Shown here: positions 1 to 11,200 of the stretch, in pieces
Layout of the letters: every line of letters starts with the position of its first letter
How positions within the stretch are numbered: the stretch's first letter is position 1
From: Polytrichum commune
Taxonomy: Eukaryota; Streptophyta; Polytrichopsida; Polytrichales; Polytrichaceae
Assembly: GCA_950295325.1 (NCBI GenBank)
Contig: OX485805.1
Location: 23,983,501-24,047,500 of the forward strand
DNA length: 64,000 bases
Direction of reading: 5' to 3'
Notes under the pieces: generated by a model
The model's input: the letters and a program-made list of their open reading frames with translations, nothing else
Told to the model about the DNA's origin: nothing
Database searches by the model: none
Position numbers and translations under genes: made by a program

Positions 1-1455
1 GCTTTGAGTGGCAGAAGATTGTGGAAGACTGGGATGATTGGAACAAGTGGATCAGTAACAGGTGAACATCTTGCCAGTTTGCTTAGTGCAATTACTTGAA
101 TTTCTAAATCTCGCTGTGTAAAACAGCTCCACATGTGAATAGTGTATCTGTATGCAGTATCTTAATACTCCTATACGTGTTATTCCTATGGCAGGGGAGG
201 AATCGGTGTGGAAGGTGCCAAGAGTTGGGAGTCATGGTGGGATGAAGAGCAAGAACATTTAAGTTTCACAGGGTTCCGAGGACGTTTGATAGAGTGCATA
301 CTGGCCATGCGGTTCTTCCTCTACGAATATGGCATAATCTACCATTTGAACATTGTGCAAACATCAAACAATCTGAGCATCAGTGTACGTCCCAAACCAT
401 TCCATGAGATCTTGATAACTGTGATGTTTGTGTTATTTCCTCAACATATGATCTGCTTGTTGATCTTTTTGGGTGGTGTTTTTTGTTACCAGGTATATGG
501 ACTTTCGTGGCTGGTTATATTGGCAGTAATTGCAGTATTGAAGGTTTCTTCCAAAACTCCTGACCTCAATTGTTTTGATTATGGAGAAACGTGGGGAGGT
601 ATAATGAGAAATCGAGGGAGATTTTTAATCTGTTGAGATAGGTTTCTGGAGATTGGTGTTTCGGTTTTTCGCTAAAGCTGCATCTCTACACACAGATTTG
701 CATAAACCATCCATGACATTTAATTTACTTACTACATCTGCAGATTGTCTCGATGGGACGAGATAAATTCAGTGTAGACTTTCAGCTGATGTTTACACTG
801 TTAAAGGCATGTCTCTTTGTCGGTTCTATATCTATGATCGCCGTCCTACATGTGAGGCAGTTCACTGTTGGTGATCTATTTGGTAGCATTTTGGCGTTCA
901 TACCCACAGGGTGGTGGGCATTGCTCCAGGTAATTTCACTTCTTTTATATTCTCTTTGGTCGTATGAGTGAGCCATGCATCTAATAATGGAGTTAGAAAA
1001 TAACAAGCATACAACATGTTCACACCTAATATTGGGGTGACTATCAAATATTATGTGGCATTTTATGTGTCCCTTGCTGTTAAGCAAAGTGGTAAGATAC
1101 CACTTACTACTAAGTTATCATTAGCTCTTTTGTTAAGGTTTAGCCTAAAATAAGGTGATAATGTACATGTCCGAGAAACAACCAATTATGTCAATGCTAA
1201 CTTCATCACTAAGTGTGGGCATAGAAATGCTGTAATAATAAAGGCATAGGCGCTAACCTGATTATGTTAATTCGCCATTCTTACTTAGTGTATCCATTAA
1301 ACAATCATTTTTAAAGAATAGTTGTAGATTGAAACTCCAGGGGAACATGGAAACAGTTTTAATGAAACCGTATGTTTCTTGTACAGATTGCACAATTGTG
1401 CCTGCCATGCCCACTAGAGGTACCAACTCACTTTTTGGTCGAATCGCAACGGTGA
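1..1455 (+). CDS. Callose synthase (glucan synthase-like), C-terminal exons, aberrant last exon
   Basis: Five exons of a plasma-membrane 1,3-beta-glucan synthase that makes callose from UDP-glucose; the gene continues left of the window. Exons by splice sites and reading frame: 1-61, 195-384, 493-543, 744-929 and 1387-1455. Family hallmarks are WDDWNKWISNR, the block GAKSWESWWDEEQEHL, FRGRLIE, YGIIYHLNI, VYGLSWLVI, FSVDFQLMF and ILAFIPTGW, with several membrane segments. The last exon begins IAQ as in the family, then diverges and stops after about 20 residues; intact members have roughly 70 more residues here, including a final membrane helix. The terminal part is therefore lost or rearranged. 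The family assignment is very secure; whether a protein is made is unknown. Confidence 0.9.
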
Positions 1456-1591
1456 AATGTTGTGAACAGATGTGAAACTCTGTATCTAGCTCTAGCTAGG
1501 TGCTCGTGGTTTCTGTACATACTTATTTACATAGCACACATCTGACAATCATGATTGAATAATCATGTCAAGCTTATTCTTCATTGGAAAT

Positions 1592-3394
1592 CTATTGGAT
1601 TCCCCATTCCATAGGATCGACAGGCAATTGTAACATTGCCATGAAATTTGGGGAATCGATGTTTAGCAGTTCAACTGGATTATTTTCGTCCAGTATTTGT
1701 TCACTTGCTTCTTCTGGAACGTCAGGTATTTCCATCATTTCCATGGAGCTTGAGAAATCGAGATCTCGCAGCTCAACTGGATTAGTTTCGTCCAATTTTT
1801 GCTCAATTGCTTCTTCCGGAACGTCAGATAATTGCACAATTCCCATGAAACTTGAGCAATCGAAATCTGGCACCTCAGTCTGTTTATTTTCCTCCGGTGT
1901 TTGATCATTTGCATCTTCCGGGGCGTCAAGCGATTCCCACTTATTCATGAAACTTGGGGAATCGACATTTAGCAGGTGCTCAACTGGATTGTTTTCGTCC
2001 AATATTTGTTCGCTTGCTTCTTCTGGAACGTCAGGTTTTTCCATCATTTCCATGAAGCTTGAGAAATCGAGATCTCGCACCTCAACTGGATTAGTTTCGT
2101 CCAATTTTTGCTCAATTGCTTCTTCCGGAACGTCAGATAATTGCACCATTCCCATGAAACTTGAGCAATCGAAATATGGCACCTCAGCCTGTTTATTTTC
2201 CTCCGGTGTTTGATCATTTGCATCTTCCGGGGCGTCAAGCGATTCCCACTTATTCATGAAACTTGGGGAATCGACATTTAGCAGGTGCTCAACTGGATTG
2301 TTTTCGTCCAGTATTTGTTCGCTTGCTTCTTCTGGAACGTCATGTTTTTCCATCATTTCCATGAAGCTTGAGAAATCGAGATCTCGCACCTCAACTGGAT
2401 TAGTTTCGTCCAATTTTTGCTCAATTGCTTCTTCCGGAACGTCAGATAATTGCACCATTCCCATGAAACTTGAGCAATCGAAATCTGGCACCTCAGCCTG
2501 TTTATTTTCCTCCGGTGTTTGATCATTTGCATCTTCCGGGGCGTCAAGCGATTCCCACTTATTCATGAAACTTGGGAAATCGACATTTAGCAGGTGCTCA
2601 ACTGGATTGTTTTCGTCCAGTATTTGTTCGCTTGCTTCTTCTGGAACGTCATGTTTTTCCATCATTTCCATGAAGCTTGAGAAATCGAGATCTCGCACCT
2701 CAACTGGATTAGTTTCGTCCAATTTTTGCTCACTTGTTTGTCCCACGACATCACGTGATTGCATCATTCCCGAGAGACTTGGGGAGCCTGTATCTTGGAG
2801 CTCATCCCAATTAATCTCACCCAGAAAGCTTTCAGCTCCCGCTTCCGGAACGTAACGCGATTCCATCAATTCCACGATACTTGAGGAATCGGCGTTTGGC
2901 AGCAAATCTGAACCAATTTTGGTCAACATCTGCTCGGTTGGCTCTTCCGGGACATCGACAGCTTGCGCCCAACGATTCATGTTGGGACTTCGCCGTCCTC
3001 CGTATGTGAAGGACGTTTTACAGGCTCCACACTTGTAACGTGGTTGTCCGACGTTGCCATTATTGAAGTACAGGAACTTGGAAGTTCCGATTCTCTCACA
3101 ACTTGGGTTCGGACATGGAACCTCTGCAATATTTGGGAGGAGTTCTGCGAATGCAACCGCAATCTTCGCGTAGCCTCCAGGATGTTTCTTTCTTCGGGAG
3201 GCGGGATTGTGCGTGAAATATTTGTTGCACCCCAAACATTTGTATCTCGGTTGCTGGATGTTTTTGTTGTTCAAGAACTTATACTCCGCATTAGTGGAGC
3301 TGCAAAACGGGCATGTCTTGGTGACACCCACGTACATGGCAGGCTCCACAGCTCTTTTGGGCCTCCCCATTTTGGCGGCCAACTCCTTCTTCAT
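1592..3394 (-). CDS. Protein with two tandem Dof-like zinc fingers and an acidic repeat domain
   Basis: A 600-residue uninterrupted ORF starting MKKELAAKMGRPKR. Residues 28-56 form a finger with spacing CX2C-X21-CX2C and the NN.N..QPRY core seen in plant Dof DNA-binding domains. A second copy at residues 94-125 has spacing CX4C-X22-CX2C, also followed by aromatic and basic residues. Residues ~210-590 are acidic repeats, about 34 residues per subunit and three subunits per 103-residue unit, each carrying a SFM core and a VPEEA or APEDA turn. Dof proteins normally have one finger, so this architecture is unusual. A transcriptional regulator whose repeat tail acts as an activation domain is an inference; a zinc-ribbon protein of transposon origin is the main alternative. 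No introns are needed. The region upstream carries a GA-rich tract. Confidence 0.7.
   Translation of the reverse strand: MKKELAAKMGRPKRAVEPAMYVGVTKTCPFCSSTNAEYKFLNNKNIQQPRYKCLGCNKYFTHNPASRRKKHPGGYAKIAVAFAELLPNIAEVPCPNPSCERIGTSKFLYFNNGNVGQPRYKCGACKTSFTYGGRRSPNMNRWAQAVDVPEEPTEQMLTKIGSDLLPNADSSSIVELMESRYVPEAGAESFLGEINWDELQDTGSPSLSGMMQSRDVVGQTSEQKLDETNPVEVRDLDFSSFMEMMEKHDVPEEASEQILDENNPVEHLLNVDFPSFMNKWESLDAPEDANDQTPEENKQAEVPDFDCSSFMGMVQLSDVPEEAIEQKLDETNPVEVRDLDFSSFMEMMEKHDVPEEASEQILDENNPVEHLLNVDSPSFMNKWESLDAPEDANDQTPEENKQAEVPYFDCSSFMGMVQLSDVPEEAIEQKLDETNPVEVRDLDFSSFMEMMEKPDVPEEASEQILDENNPVEHLLNVDSPSFMNKWESLDAPEDANDQTPEENKQTEVPDFDCSSFMGIVQLSDVPEEAIEQKLDETNPVELRDLDFSSSMEMMEIPDVPEEASEQILDENNPVELLNIDSPNFMAMLQLPVDPMEWGIQ
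1630..2735 (-). repeat. Coding tandem repeat, 309-bp units
   Basis: Three nearly identical 309-bp units plus diverged flanking parts; identical landmarks recur at 1947, 2256 and 2565 and at 1735, 2044 and 2353. Since 309 is a multiple of 3 the frame is kept. Each unit contains three diverged subunits of about 34, 35 and 34 codons, so the array is a repeat of a repeat. The high identity between 309-bp units suggests recent unequal crossing-over. Confidence 0.92.
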
Positions 3395-3822
3395 GACGGA
3401 TGTTGGGACGTAGGAAGAGAATTAAAGAACGACAATCAGCTCATGAAGAACTCAAGAACTGATAAATTGTAAGATGAAATGCCTCGTTTGTGATGCTCTT
3501 CGACGAAATCGATCGAGAGGCTACAAAATTCTGAGAGTGAGAGAGAGACAGAGAGCGCAAGAGAGTGAGAGAGAAAGAGAGACAGCGCAAATGACTCTGT
3601 CTTCCTCTGACGGGCACTCATAGTATGAGCACACGATTGAAGCACAGGTTGACACGTGGCGTTTGAGCGGCCCCCAAGGAATTAAGTTAATGACTGAGAT
3701 GGATGAAAACGCGCTGTACAATATTCATCCACGAATGTTGACCTAAATGGATGAGAACGACGTCATTTGATGATTCTAAAATTAAGCACTGGATTAAACC
3801 TAGATTATTCCACACCCATGTA
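3395..3822. other. Upstream region of the Dof-like gene
   Basis: No ORF of interest. It contains a purine tract of GAGAG repeats at about 3530-3592, on the plus strand, roughly 140-200 bp upstream of the minus-strand start codon. Such GA/CT tracts are known binding sites for plant BPC/GAGA factors, so a promoter role is plausible but inferred. No convincing TATA box was fixed. Confidence 0.4.
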
Positions 3823-4248
3823 CAGTCCACCCTTGTTAAATGTTACACTTATAAACGTTAACTCATTATATTTGTTAACAAAATCGTACTCCCTTCATAT
3901 TGCTAACTAGAATGTTAACTATGTTAAATGTTAACAATAATTTATTTCCCTCTTTGTTAATTTGCTACTTATAAATGTTAACCTACGAAATACATCCAAT
4001 ATTGTGTGATGACATCCATTACATTGACTCACAACCTTTCAAAGTGGCAAAGGATTAAAAGTAAAAGATGGAATTTGATACACATATTTCATATATGATA
4101 ATTTTACAAAACTCTCCCTCCATAATTGTAATGAATTTATATTTGTTAGGCATTCAAAAAGCTCCCTTTATAATTGTTACAATGTTGACTCACTATAAAT
4201 GTTAGGAAAATTTTACTCCAAAGCCTAACATTTATAGAGGGTGGACTG
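3823..4248. mobile_element. pogo/Emigrant-type MITE with TA duplications
   Basis: A 426-bp AT-rich non-coding element with inverted ends. The left end reads CAGTCCACCCTTGTTAAATG and the right end, reverse-complemented, CAGTCCACCCTCTATAAATG. A TA dinucleotide flanks each side (3821-3822 and 4249-4250). CAGT termini and TA target duplications define pogo/Tc1 elements, and the plant Emigrant/Lemi1 ends are very similar in layout (CAGT, then CCTCTATAAAT). The interior repeats ATAAATGTTA-like words. No transposase is inside, so it is non-autonomous. Confidence 0.8.
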
Positions 4249-4249
4249 T

Positions 4250-4530
4250 ATGTTGGATGTTGGCAAGACGAATCTAGAAGACATTCATGGCATTGAGGGT
4301 TGTATGCATCTTTAATCTCTATTATATGATGAAACACTCATGCAAGGGCTTCCAAATTTGACAAATTTGGTTAGCTTGAAGTTTCTCATTGTAGTGGATG
4401 TTTGTCCTTGACAGCATTGAAAAACATCAAGGGCCTACCCACACTCGAGATTCTTAGGGTGTCTCATTGTACAAGCTTGCTTGTATTGCCGGACCTACAT
4501 GGCTAAAAAAACATGAATGAATTGATCTTA
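4250..4530 (+). pseudogene. Decayed leucine-rich-repeat fragment (NLR-type)
   Basis: Two frames contain LRR-like peptides, LPNLTNLVSLKFLIVV at about 4350 and TALKNIKGLPTLEILRVSHC followed by TSLLVLPDL at about 4411-4500, separated by stops and a frame change. The rhythm L..L..LPTLEIL.V..C.SL..LPDL is typical of the LRR part of plant NB-LRR resistance proteins. No nucleotide-binding domain is nearby. It is a short relic. Confidence 0.6.
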
Positions 4531-4664
4531 TTGATTGTCCATTATGACATCCACATAATGAAAAGTTACTACATTGTGTTGGTTATGCTATAGCTAGCAC
4601 CTAGAGATGGGCGCAAACCCTACTCTCAAGGTGGTGGTAATATGTTATTTTAAGGTAGACACGA

Positions 4665-4870
4665 TTAATTTGGTTACCTATCTTATTCAAACACCTGTAA
4701 TTGAGTGGTATGTGGTTTGGTGTGGCTCCAAAAACGGATACCAAAAATACATGTGTTAAAAAAAGATTGGAGTGTGTTCACAATATGGTAACCATTTTAG
4801 GCTCAACAGTCAACATAATTGGGGAGACCTATATGACCATTTCATGAGCATGTCAATCTTCACTTTGATG
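4665..4870 (+). repeat. Dispersed repeat family A, copy 1
   Basis: Shares a diverged stretch with 16655-16880 and 19190-19345: an AACACCTGTAATTGAGTGG-like word, then ATACCA followed by ACATGTG, then a short run into GGTAACCATT or GGGCACCATT. The family has no visible coding capacity and its ends are not defined here. Confidence 0.6.
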
Positions 4871-5904
4871 TTGAATAAGATATTCATATGAACTTTGAAA
4901 ATCACAAAGAAAGTGGCTACAACCTTGATTTGGATTTGCTAGCCACCTCATAGTTCTCAATTGCATGTTTACAACATTTTTTTTAGAGCATTGGGTAATA
5001 AGCTGATGAGCCTAACAAGAGCAACAAACTAGATTAAGAACCTAGGAGAAGTGGGTGAATTGGAAAAAAAAAATAACCATTTAGGACCCATCTACCTTTA
5101 GTATCATTGACATCATTAATAATTAGGCCCAAACCACATGATTAGGTGTTCTCCAAAACAGAGACTCTCATTGGTTGAGAGGGCAAGGAGTTGCCACATG
5201 AGAGGAAATGCAATGGTTTGCCTTCAACGACTCATCAATGCTTACTTGGTTTAGATTTAGGCTCAACAATCTTCAGTGGAAATAAGAAAAAATGCATGGC
5301 ATAGGAGTAACACTAGAAAACGTCTGAACACTATAGTAAGGGGTGCTTTAGATGGGGGTCCATGGTCTCAGAACATAGGGACCAGTTGGAGAAATTTGAG
5401 GCAAAATGAATCCTTGAACCAGACCATGCCTTCCATCTTGGTTCACCAAAAGATCACTTAGAGCTATTCTTTGAGGTTCGTTTCTTGGTTAAGAGCATTC
5501 GTGTTTCCCTCCAAAATGAAGCCATGTAGGAGAGACTTCATTTTTTTCTCTTCTTGGTCTTGGACCCTCATCTAAAGACCTCCAATCTAGTTACACCTCT
5601 TGGCCAACAGGATTGCCCCATCTTCTTAGACCCTCCCCCATTGGACCAAGGTCACTAGGGTGCCCCATGAGCCCAAATGCATATGGAATTTGGGCTATGG
5701 GACGCCCCAGCCGGATCAAGGGGTGGAGGATGGGCCTAGGCAACTGCAAATAGGTTGCGAGCAACTCAAGACTACTTGTCATAATGGAGCTAGATAGGGA
5801 TGGGCTCACGGAGGAGCCAAGCTCCCTCATTATCTCTCCCACGTACATACTTTATTGTGGGTACTTAGCTCTTTTGTAACCATGCTTGGGAAGGAGCTCA
5901 AGCA
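4871..5904. other. Intergenic DNA without recognised gene
   Basis: AT-rich to about 5580, then a more GC-rich stretch to 5850 in which a minus-strand ORF of 85 codons opens; that ORF resembles nothing known and is probably chance. No element ends were identified. Confidence 0.4.
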
Positions 5905-7095
5905 ATGTCCGGTGAGATTTTTGGGCACAATCGGTCGTTATTGACTATGTGTTATTCCACAATGTCACATGCTACACCAATTCTCTATTATCATGCATCC
6001 ATGTTAACAATGCAAACCTCCTTAATATCATGTGACCACATGCATGATATTAGGGACTTTAGAGTGTATTATATAGAACATCAGTCTAAACTGTGGAATA
6101 AAATTTACGATTTGTCGAAAGGCATCGGCTATTTAGAAGTGGGAAAACCACCCATTGCAAGCTCCTTGTTGCAGGGATTACAAGAAGAGCTTGTGATGTG
6201 TCTGTCTGAAGCAACATTCTGGGAGACTAAGAAGGAACCGCCAGGGACGTGGACATACAAAGGTGAAATTATTTCAGAGTCTGGTTCTGGAATGACAATG
6301 TCTACCAAATGGCTTGGAATCCCCTGTGCCAAGAAATTTGTGGCTACTAGGGATGGTGCGACTACTGAGGTACTTGCAGGTGAATTTTGGAGACCTCAAA
6401 AAGTAATGGCACGTCTGCACCATCCAAATGTTATTAAATTCTTCTGTTGTGGCAAAGCAGAACGAGAAGGGCAGTATTTCATTGGGAAGGAACTTATGGA
6501 GACGGACTTGTCTGCATGTATCCGAAGCCGGAAAGGGAGGCCATTTCCAATCGTTGTAGCACTTGACATCATTGTGCAGATAGCGCGTGGGATGCGCCAT
6601 CTGCATAGTCAGGGCATTGCACATCGGGATCTCAAGCCACGTAACGTTCTCATCAGCAGAGCACTTAACACCACAGAGCTTGGCGACATTTTCTGTGTGA
6701 AGATCGCTGGATTTGGAAATTGCGCGGCAAATGTGGAAGCCTCTAGGTCCGAAGAAACACCACACCTTTTGGGCACCGTGGGTTGTATGGCTCCAGAGTT
6801 TAGATTCGCTAGAAGTGGTTTACGATTGAAACCGTTCAAGGCGGACATTTTTGGCTTTGCAATGACTTCCTCAGAGGTATTACTCTTCAAATGGCCCCCT
6901 CCTTTGGGACCACCAAATCCCCGGTTCAGAGACTATATGGGAGCGTTAGAAGAGGGTGTGAGGCCCGAGATCGCATCAAGGTGCCCCAAAGAGTTGGTTG
7001 CTCTACTGAAAGAGTGTTGGGATATAGACCCTGAGTTACGCCCCGACTTTGATGCCGTTTGTACAAGGTTGCAGAAAATAGTTCTGCGTCACTGA
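5905..7095 (+). CDS. TKL-like protein kinase lacking the DFG aspartate (likely pseudokinase)
   Basis: A 396-residue single-exon protein. Residues 1-120 have no recognised domain. The kinase domain has a weak glycine loop (ESGSG, 125-129), a VAIK-type lysine in CAKK (141-144), the HRD catalytic loop HRDLKPRNVLI (240-250), then IAGFG (267-271) in place of the ADFG motif, MAPEF (295-299), and a C-lobe ending CWDIDPELRPDF. The Mg-binding aspartate is replaced by glycine, so catalysis is doubtful although HRD and the lysine remain. The first ~10 codons lie in a dispersed repeat (word GGTGAGATTTTTGGGCA at 5908), so the true start may be internal; several later ATGs are available. A scaffold or signalling role is inference. 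Confidence 0.8.
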   Translation: MSGEIFGHNRSLLTMCYSTMSHATPILYYHASMLTMQTSLISCDHMHDIRDFRVYYIEHQSKLWNKIYDLSKGIGYLEVGKPPIASSLLQGLQEELVMCLSEATFWETKKEPPGTWTYKGEIISESGSGMTMSTKWLGIPCAKKFVATRDGATTEVLAGEFWRPQKVMARLHHPNVIKFFCCGKAEREGQYFIGKELMETDLSACIRSRKGRPFPIVVALDIIVQIARGMRHLHSQGIAHRDLKPRNVLISRALNTTELGDIFCVKIAGFGNCAANVEASRSEETPHLLGTVGCMAPEFRFARSGLRLKPFKADIFGFAMTSSEVLLFKWPPPLGPPNPRFRDYMGALEEGVRPEIASRCPKELVALLKECWDIDPELRPDFDAVCTRLQKIVLRH

Positions 7096-8226
7096 AGGTT
7101 CACGGCATGTGAAATTTGATCAATGTGCAATCAAACTCACAGGCGCATGTGCACCATCGCACTTACCAATGCGGCAATCAGGTATACCATTATTGCACTT
7201 ATTCGTGTGCCATAACTACTAGGATCTTGAAGGATTTAACCTGAATTTGCTTGGACTCCTGTTCAATGTCGAAGTTAAAATTATAATATATTGTAATTAT
7301 TGCACGAGTGTATAGTATCTTTGTGAGAGCTCAAACCCTAGAGAGAGCTCAAAATGTATCCACTGCAATTACTTTGGGATAGTGTAAACTTGGAGTTACA
7401 GTGCAAATGGCTGCACCAAATATCGTAGGTAGTGTCATATGGTAAGTTTATGTCACTGTGGTAAGTGTCCTAATGACATTCCTTACGAATAAGTTTTATA
7501 GTATGGACTGTCATCCCAACTTACTTTTAGCTTATCCACAATTAGGTAGTGAAATATTTTCGTGAAATGAAATGAAATGAAATTGATTTTGACATAAGAG
7601 GTTAATGTTAACTTGTCGGTCTAATTGAAAGGAAGACTTGAGGCTCCTTGAAGCTACATTCTCAAATAAGTTATGGAAATTTATCTTTAGTGGGGTTGTG
7701 TCGAGGACATTCCAACATGATATGTGCCTCGTTTTCAACTGCATTAGAGGAGAAAAAGGGGCATAGTCAAGCATCTCTAGAGATAGGGATAATTGTCCGT
7801 CGTCCAGTTTCAATGACAAGTCTATGGTTTGAGGTGCGATAGGTAGCAATGATCTTGCATTGTAGTCACGTGGTTGCTTCAAGTACAATTCACATTCATA
7901 TGTAACTTTGAAAGCTCAAAAAGTTGCACCTGGATGTAATAGCTGAACGCAAACTTGCTGACAATCAGTGGCACCCAAAAGAATGTGTACCTAAGAAAAT
8001 TGGGGGGAAAAAAACAGGATCTTCTATCTCAAATACATCTACTTTAGCAACCATAAGACACTGAAAGACAAAATTAAAATAATGTTTGACAAGGACCACA
8101 AGATCCACATTATTTCCCACAAATCAACTTCTGCTGGATTCCTACTCTTTGTGACTAAATGCAAAAGACAAAGACCCTACAAAAATACTGAAATTGAAGC
8201 ACACCAACACTGTATTAAAGCCTTAC
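7096..8226. other. Intergenic region, no gene recognised
   Basis: Low-complexity and AT-rich DNA 3' to the kinase and to the callose synthase fragment. I looked on the minus strand for the next expected callose synthase exon (the KYTLFW block that follows MHES) and did not find it. ORFs of 60-118 codons here match nothing recognised. Confidence 0.4.
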
Positions 8227-11200
8227 CCAAAGAGTGCAAGCTGGCTCTCATGCATTCCACGTCCAATATAAAGCCGAGGCTGTTGTACAACACATTGACA
8301 CCAGCAGTACATGAGTAAGAATTGATCAGAGATTCAAATAGAAAAGGAACTTATCACATCAATGCATCCGCAGCCAGAGCAATTGAGAAAATTAGATCAT
8401 TCTTGTCAAGAGGGGCACCTGTGACCACCATAGCAGGAATCGCACAACTTTCCAATTTGAGCTCTCTATCCACCTCCTCAGCATTAGAAAAAGGAAGAAA
8501 AATCCACCAATGATGTTTGGTATTAGGTACACAACCACTGCAGCAACATAGAGATAGGAACTTTGCCAGCTATTCCCAAGCAAGTTCTGAATGGCTTTGA
8601 TGAGTCCTTGTGGGTTGTTCCAAGTATGGACATAACAAACAGTAAGGATTATCACCCAGGCAGCTGAAGTGAGTAGCTTCAAAATTAGCCTGAGTACACC
8701 AAGAAGCTTCAGACTGCGGAAGGCCTGGTAGCTCATCAGAATGTCTAATACAGCTGCACACATCAATGAAGGATACAATTAGGTTGCCATCTTACACCTT
8801 GACAACATTCACTCACTCTCATATTATAATAGACATAGATGGAACATAGATGTCAAAGAAGGCTGCAATCACAACAGCCAAGTAATTAGGTCAAATTCTT
8901 CGATCCTTTGCTGCACCAGTGAACCAAATGGAATCTCTTGCCTTGTATAAGTCGAAGAATGGAGGCAGTAATGAAAATGCTTAACACTTGCTTGATTACA
9001 GTCCCATTGAAAGCTTTTGTAAGGTCACGGCCAACATTCCAAGCCAGAACTATTGAAGCCTGAAATTACAAAGCCACATATGAGGGAGGGGGAAAAGCAA
9101 GGTAAAATGACAAGAAAAAGTTGACAAGAAATGGGCCCAGTTCAATATGATCACTTGTGTACAAACATAAAAAAACAAAGGGGGCACAAGAGTGCAGAAC
9201 CACAGCAGTATTGAGTAGAACCACTCTTGTTATGTAAAGAATATTGCACTAGGGACAGCTTCGACTTGATCTATAACTTACTGACAGCTACATGAACAAC
9301 ACGTGTATTAGTCATGATGTTGGATGTACCTTCTTTCCCCTATTGCAGTAAATTAATTTTCTTCAAAGACAACAGTTTTCCATACAAAGACAGAGATAAC
9401 TACCGTCCAACCTCTATGAATTTATGAAACTTTGGAATCTTAATATGGCCTCTTGTTCTTTGACCAACTAAGCTGTTAATGTCTTCTGATTAAACTTAAG
9501 TTAACAGTTCAACCTTTAGTACAGTCTATAAGAAAGGACCAACGTACTTGTAGACCCAGAATGTAGAACGCCCACATGCGGTCGAAACTTCGGAAGATAT
9601 GCCAGAAAGTTCTAATTTCCACAAAGAAGGTCTTTCTTGACGTATTTAAAACATTTCCCTCCATAGCATTTGTCTGTAGTAAAATGTTCACAGACAATAC
9701 ATGAATCCAATCAGTAAAGACAATATAGATCTTCAGAACCACTGAAGTGATGCCTTCAGTATTATATAAATCAACCCTTGCATATAGCATGTTACAGCGT
9801 AAACTTAGCTTTGCTGGATAAGTTTCTCGCAAAGTTGATGTCCACAAAAAAAAGTAGAACAATCCAGAAGTACGTTGAGGGACTAACTAGTAGGGCTTCA
9901 GCTCCAGTACCATAAAAAATACATAAGCCATATTCTATGCATTTTCCCTACATGTATATTTTTGTTGTGCATCTACTAGTTGTTAATTTTGCACCTGGGT
10001 CCAGATTTCCCAGATAGATATAATGGTATAAAAAGGTTGTCAGTGAACCAACTGGGAGAAGAACTCCAGCACAGCTGGATGTTCTATAAAATGGAGCGAC
10101 TGCAGTAACTTGTAGTATGTGTCACTTACGTTTCTGATTTGGGGACACATACTACACGGTTCTGCAGTCACCCTTGCATCCAGACCCTACTAGTACATTG
10201 GCTCCATGAAACAGTGAGTCACAGATGAGCCAGACGTACCCCAAGGAACTAGGCTCCATTACAATAAGGCTATTGTATGTTGATGCAAAAATTGAACAGA
10301 GACTGGTGATTCAAAAGGAGGTCCTTTGCAAACATACCATCATTGTTTTATCAGCACTTGGCGATGGATCAAAGAAGTCTGCATTAGATCGCATTGGCCA
10401 GCCCAGTCGAAAGCAGTCAACCTTCCTGAAAACCAGGAATGATCACTTAGACTGCAGTTGTATGCACTGTCTACAACTCAAAAGATTCGCCGAATTTTTG
10501 AGTGCGCATCTGTTATGAGTGCTAAAAATAGAAATAAGTAATTTGAGAAGGACAGGTACTCTACCAGAAATACTCATTCAAGTCATCGTAATTCCGCCAT
10601 GCTGAGTGGGGTGCAGTACCACCCCTATTCTTTAATGTTTCCTGAGGATAATTGAACAGCAAATTAAGAAGTAAGATGACAAGTGCACCAAATGACAAGT
10701 GCATTACCATAGTTACCATACTCCATCATCCAATGAGGCCTTTAGAGAAGCCTAACATTTATTCTAAAGAAAGTTGCATACATATCAATCAATTGAGAAT
10801 CAGCTTCACGACTTTTATGAGGATAAGTGGAGAAACCTTGGCAATGACTTCATATATTGGTGTCACAACTAAACTCAGAAAGGACTCATCCTCTCCACCA
10901 TAGTCTGGCCTCATGTTGTCACCAGTCACCATACTTACGTTTCCAGCAAGCATTCCATGTAATTCAGACGCCATCTGATTTTGAACAACCAGTGCCATAT
11001 CCAAATGTAGAATTACAAAAGATGAGAAGTAAATGCATAACACCAAAAGTGACAAACTGGGATCCCGAGAGTGGCTTTCCATTCTCTGTACTTGAAACTT
11101 GTTCTCCTTTTCAAACTAGGAATTTATGACAAACTACACAAACACTTTCTGCAATATGATTCAGGTAGGAGCTTGCACATGTTCACAAACAACAATTGCA

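Noticed and set aside
1584-2855. Plus-strand ORFs of 88-106 codons (LFSSSICSLASSGTS...)
   Set aside because: They are antisense shadows of the repeat region of the Dof-like gene, repeated every 309 bp for the same reason.
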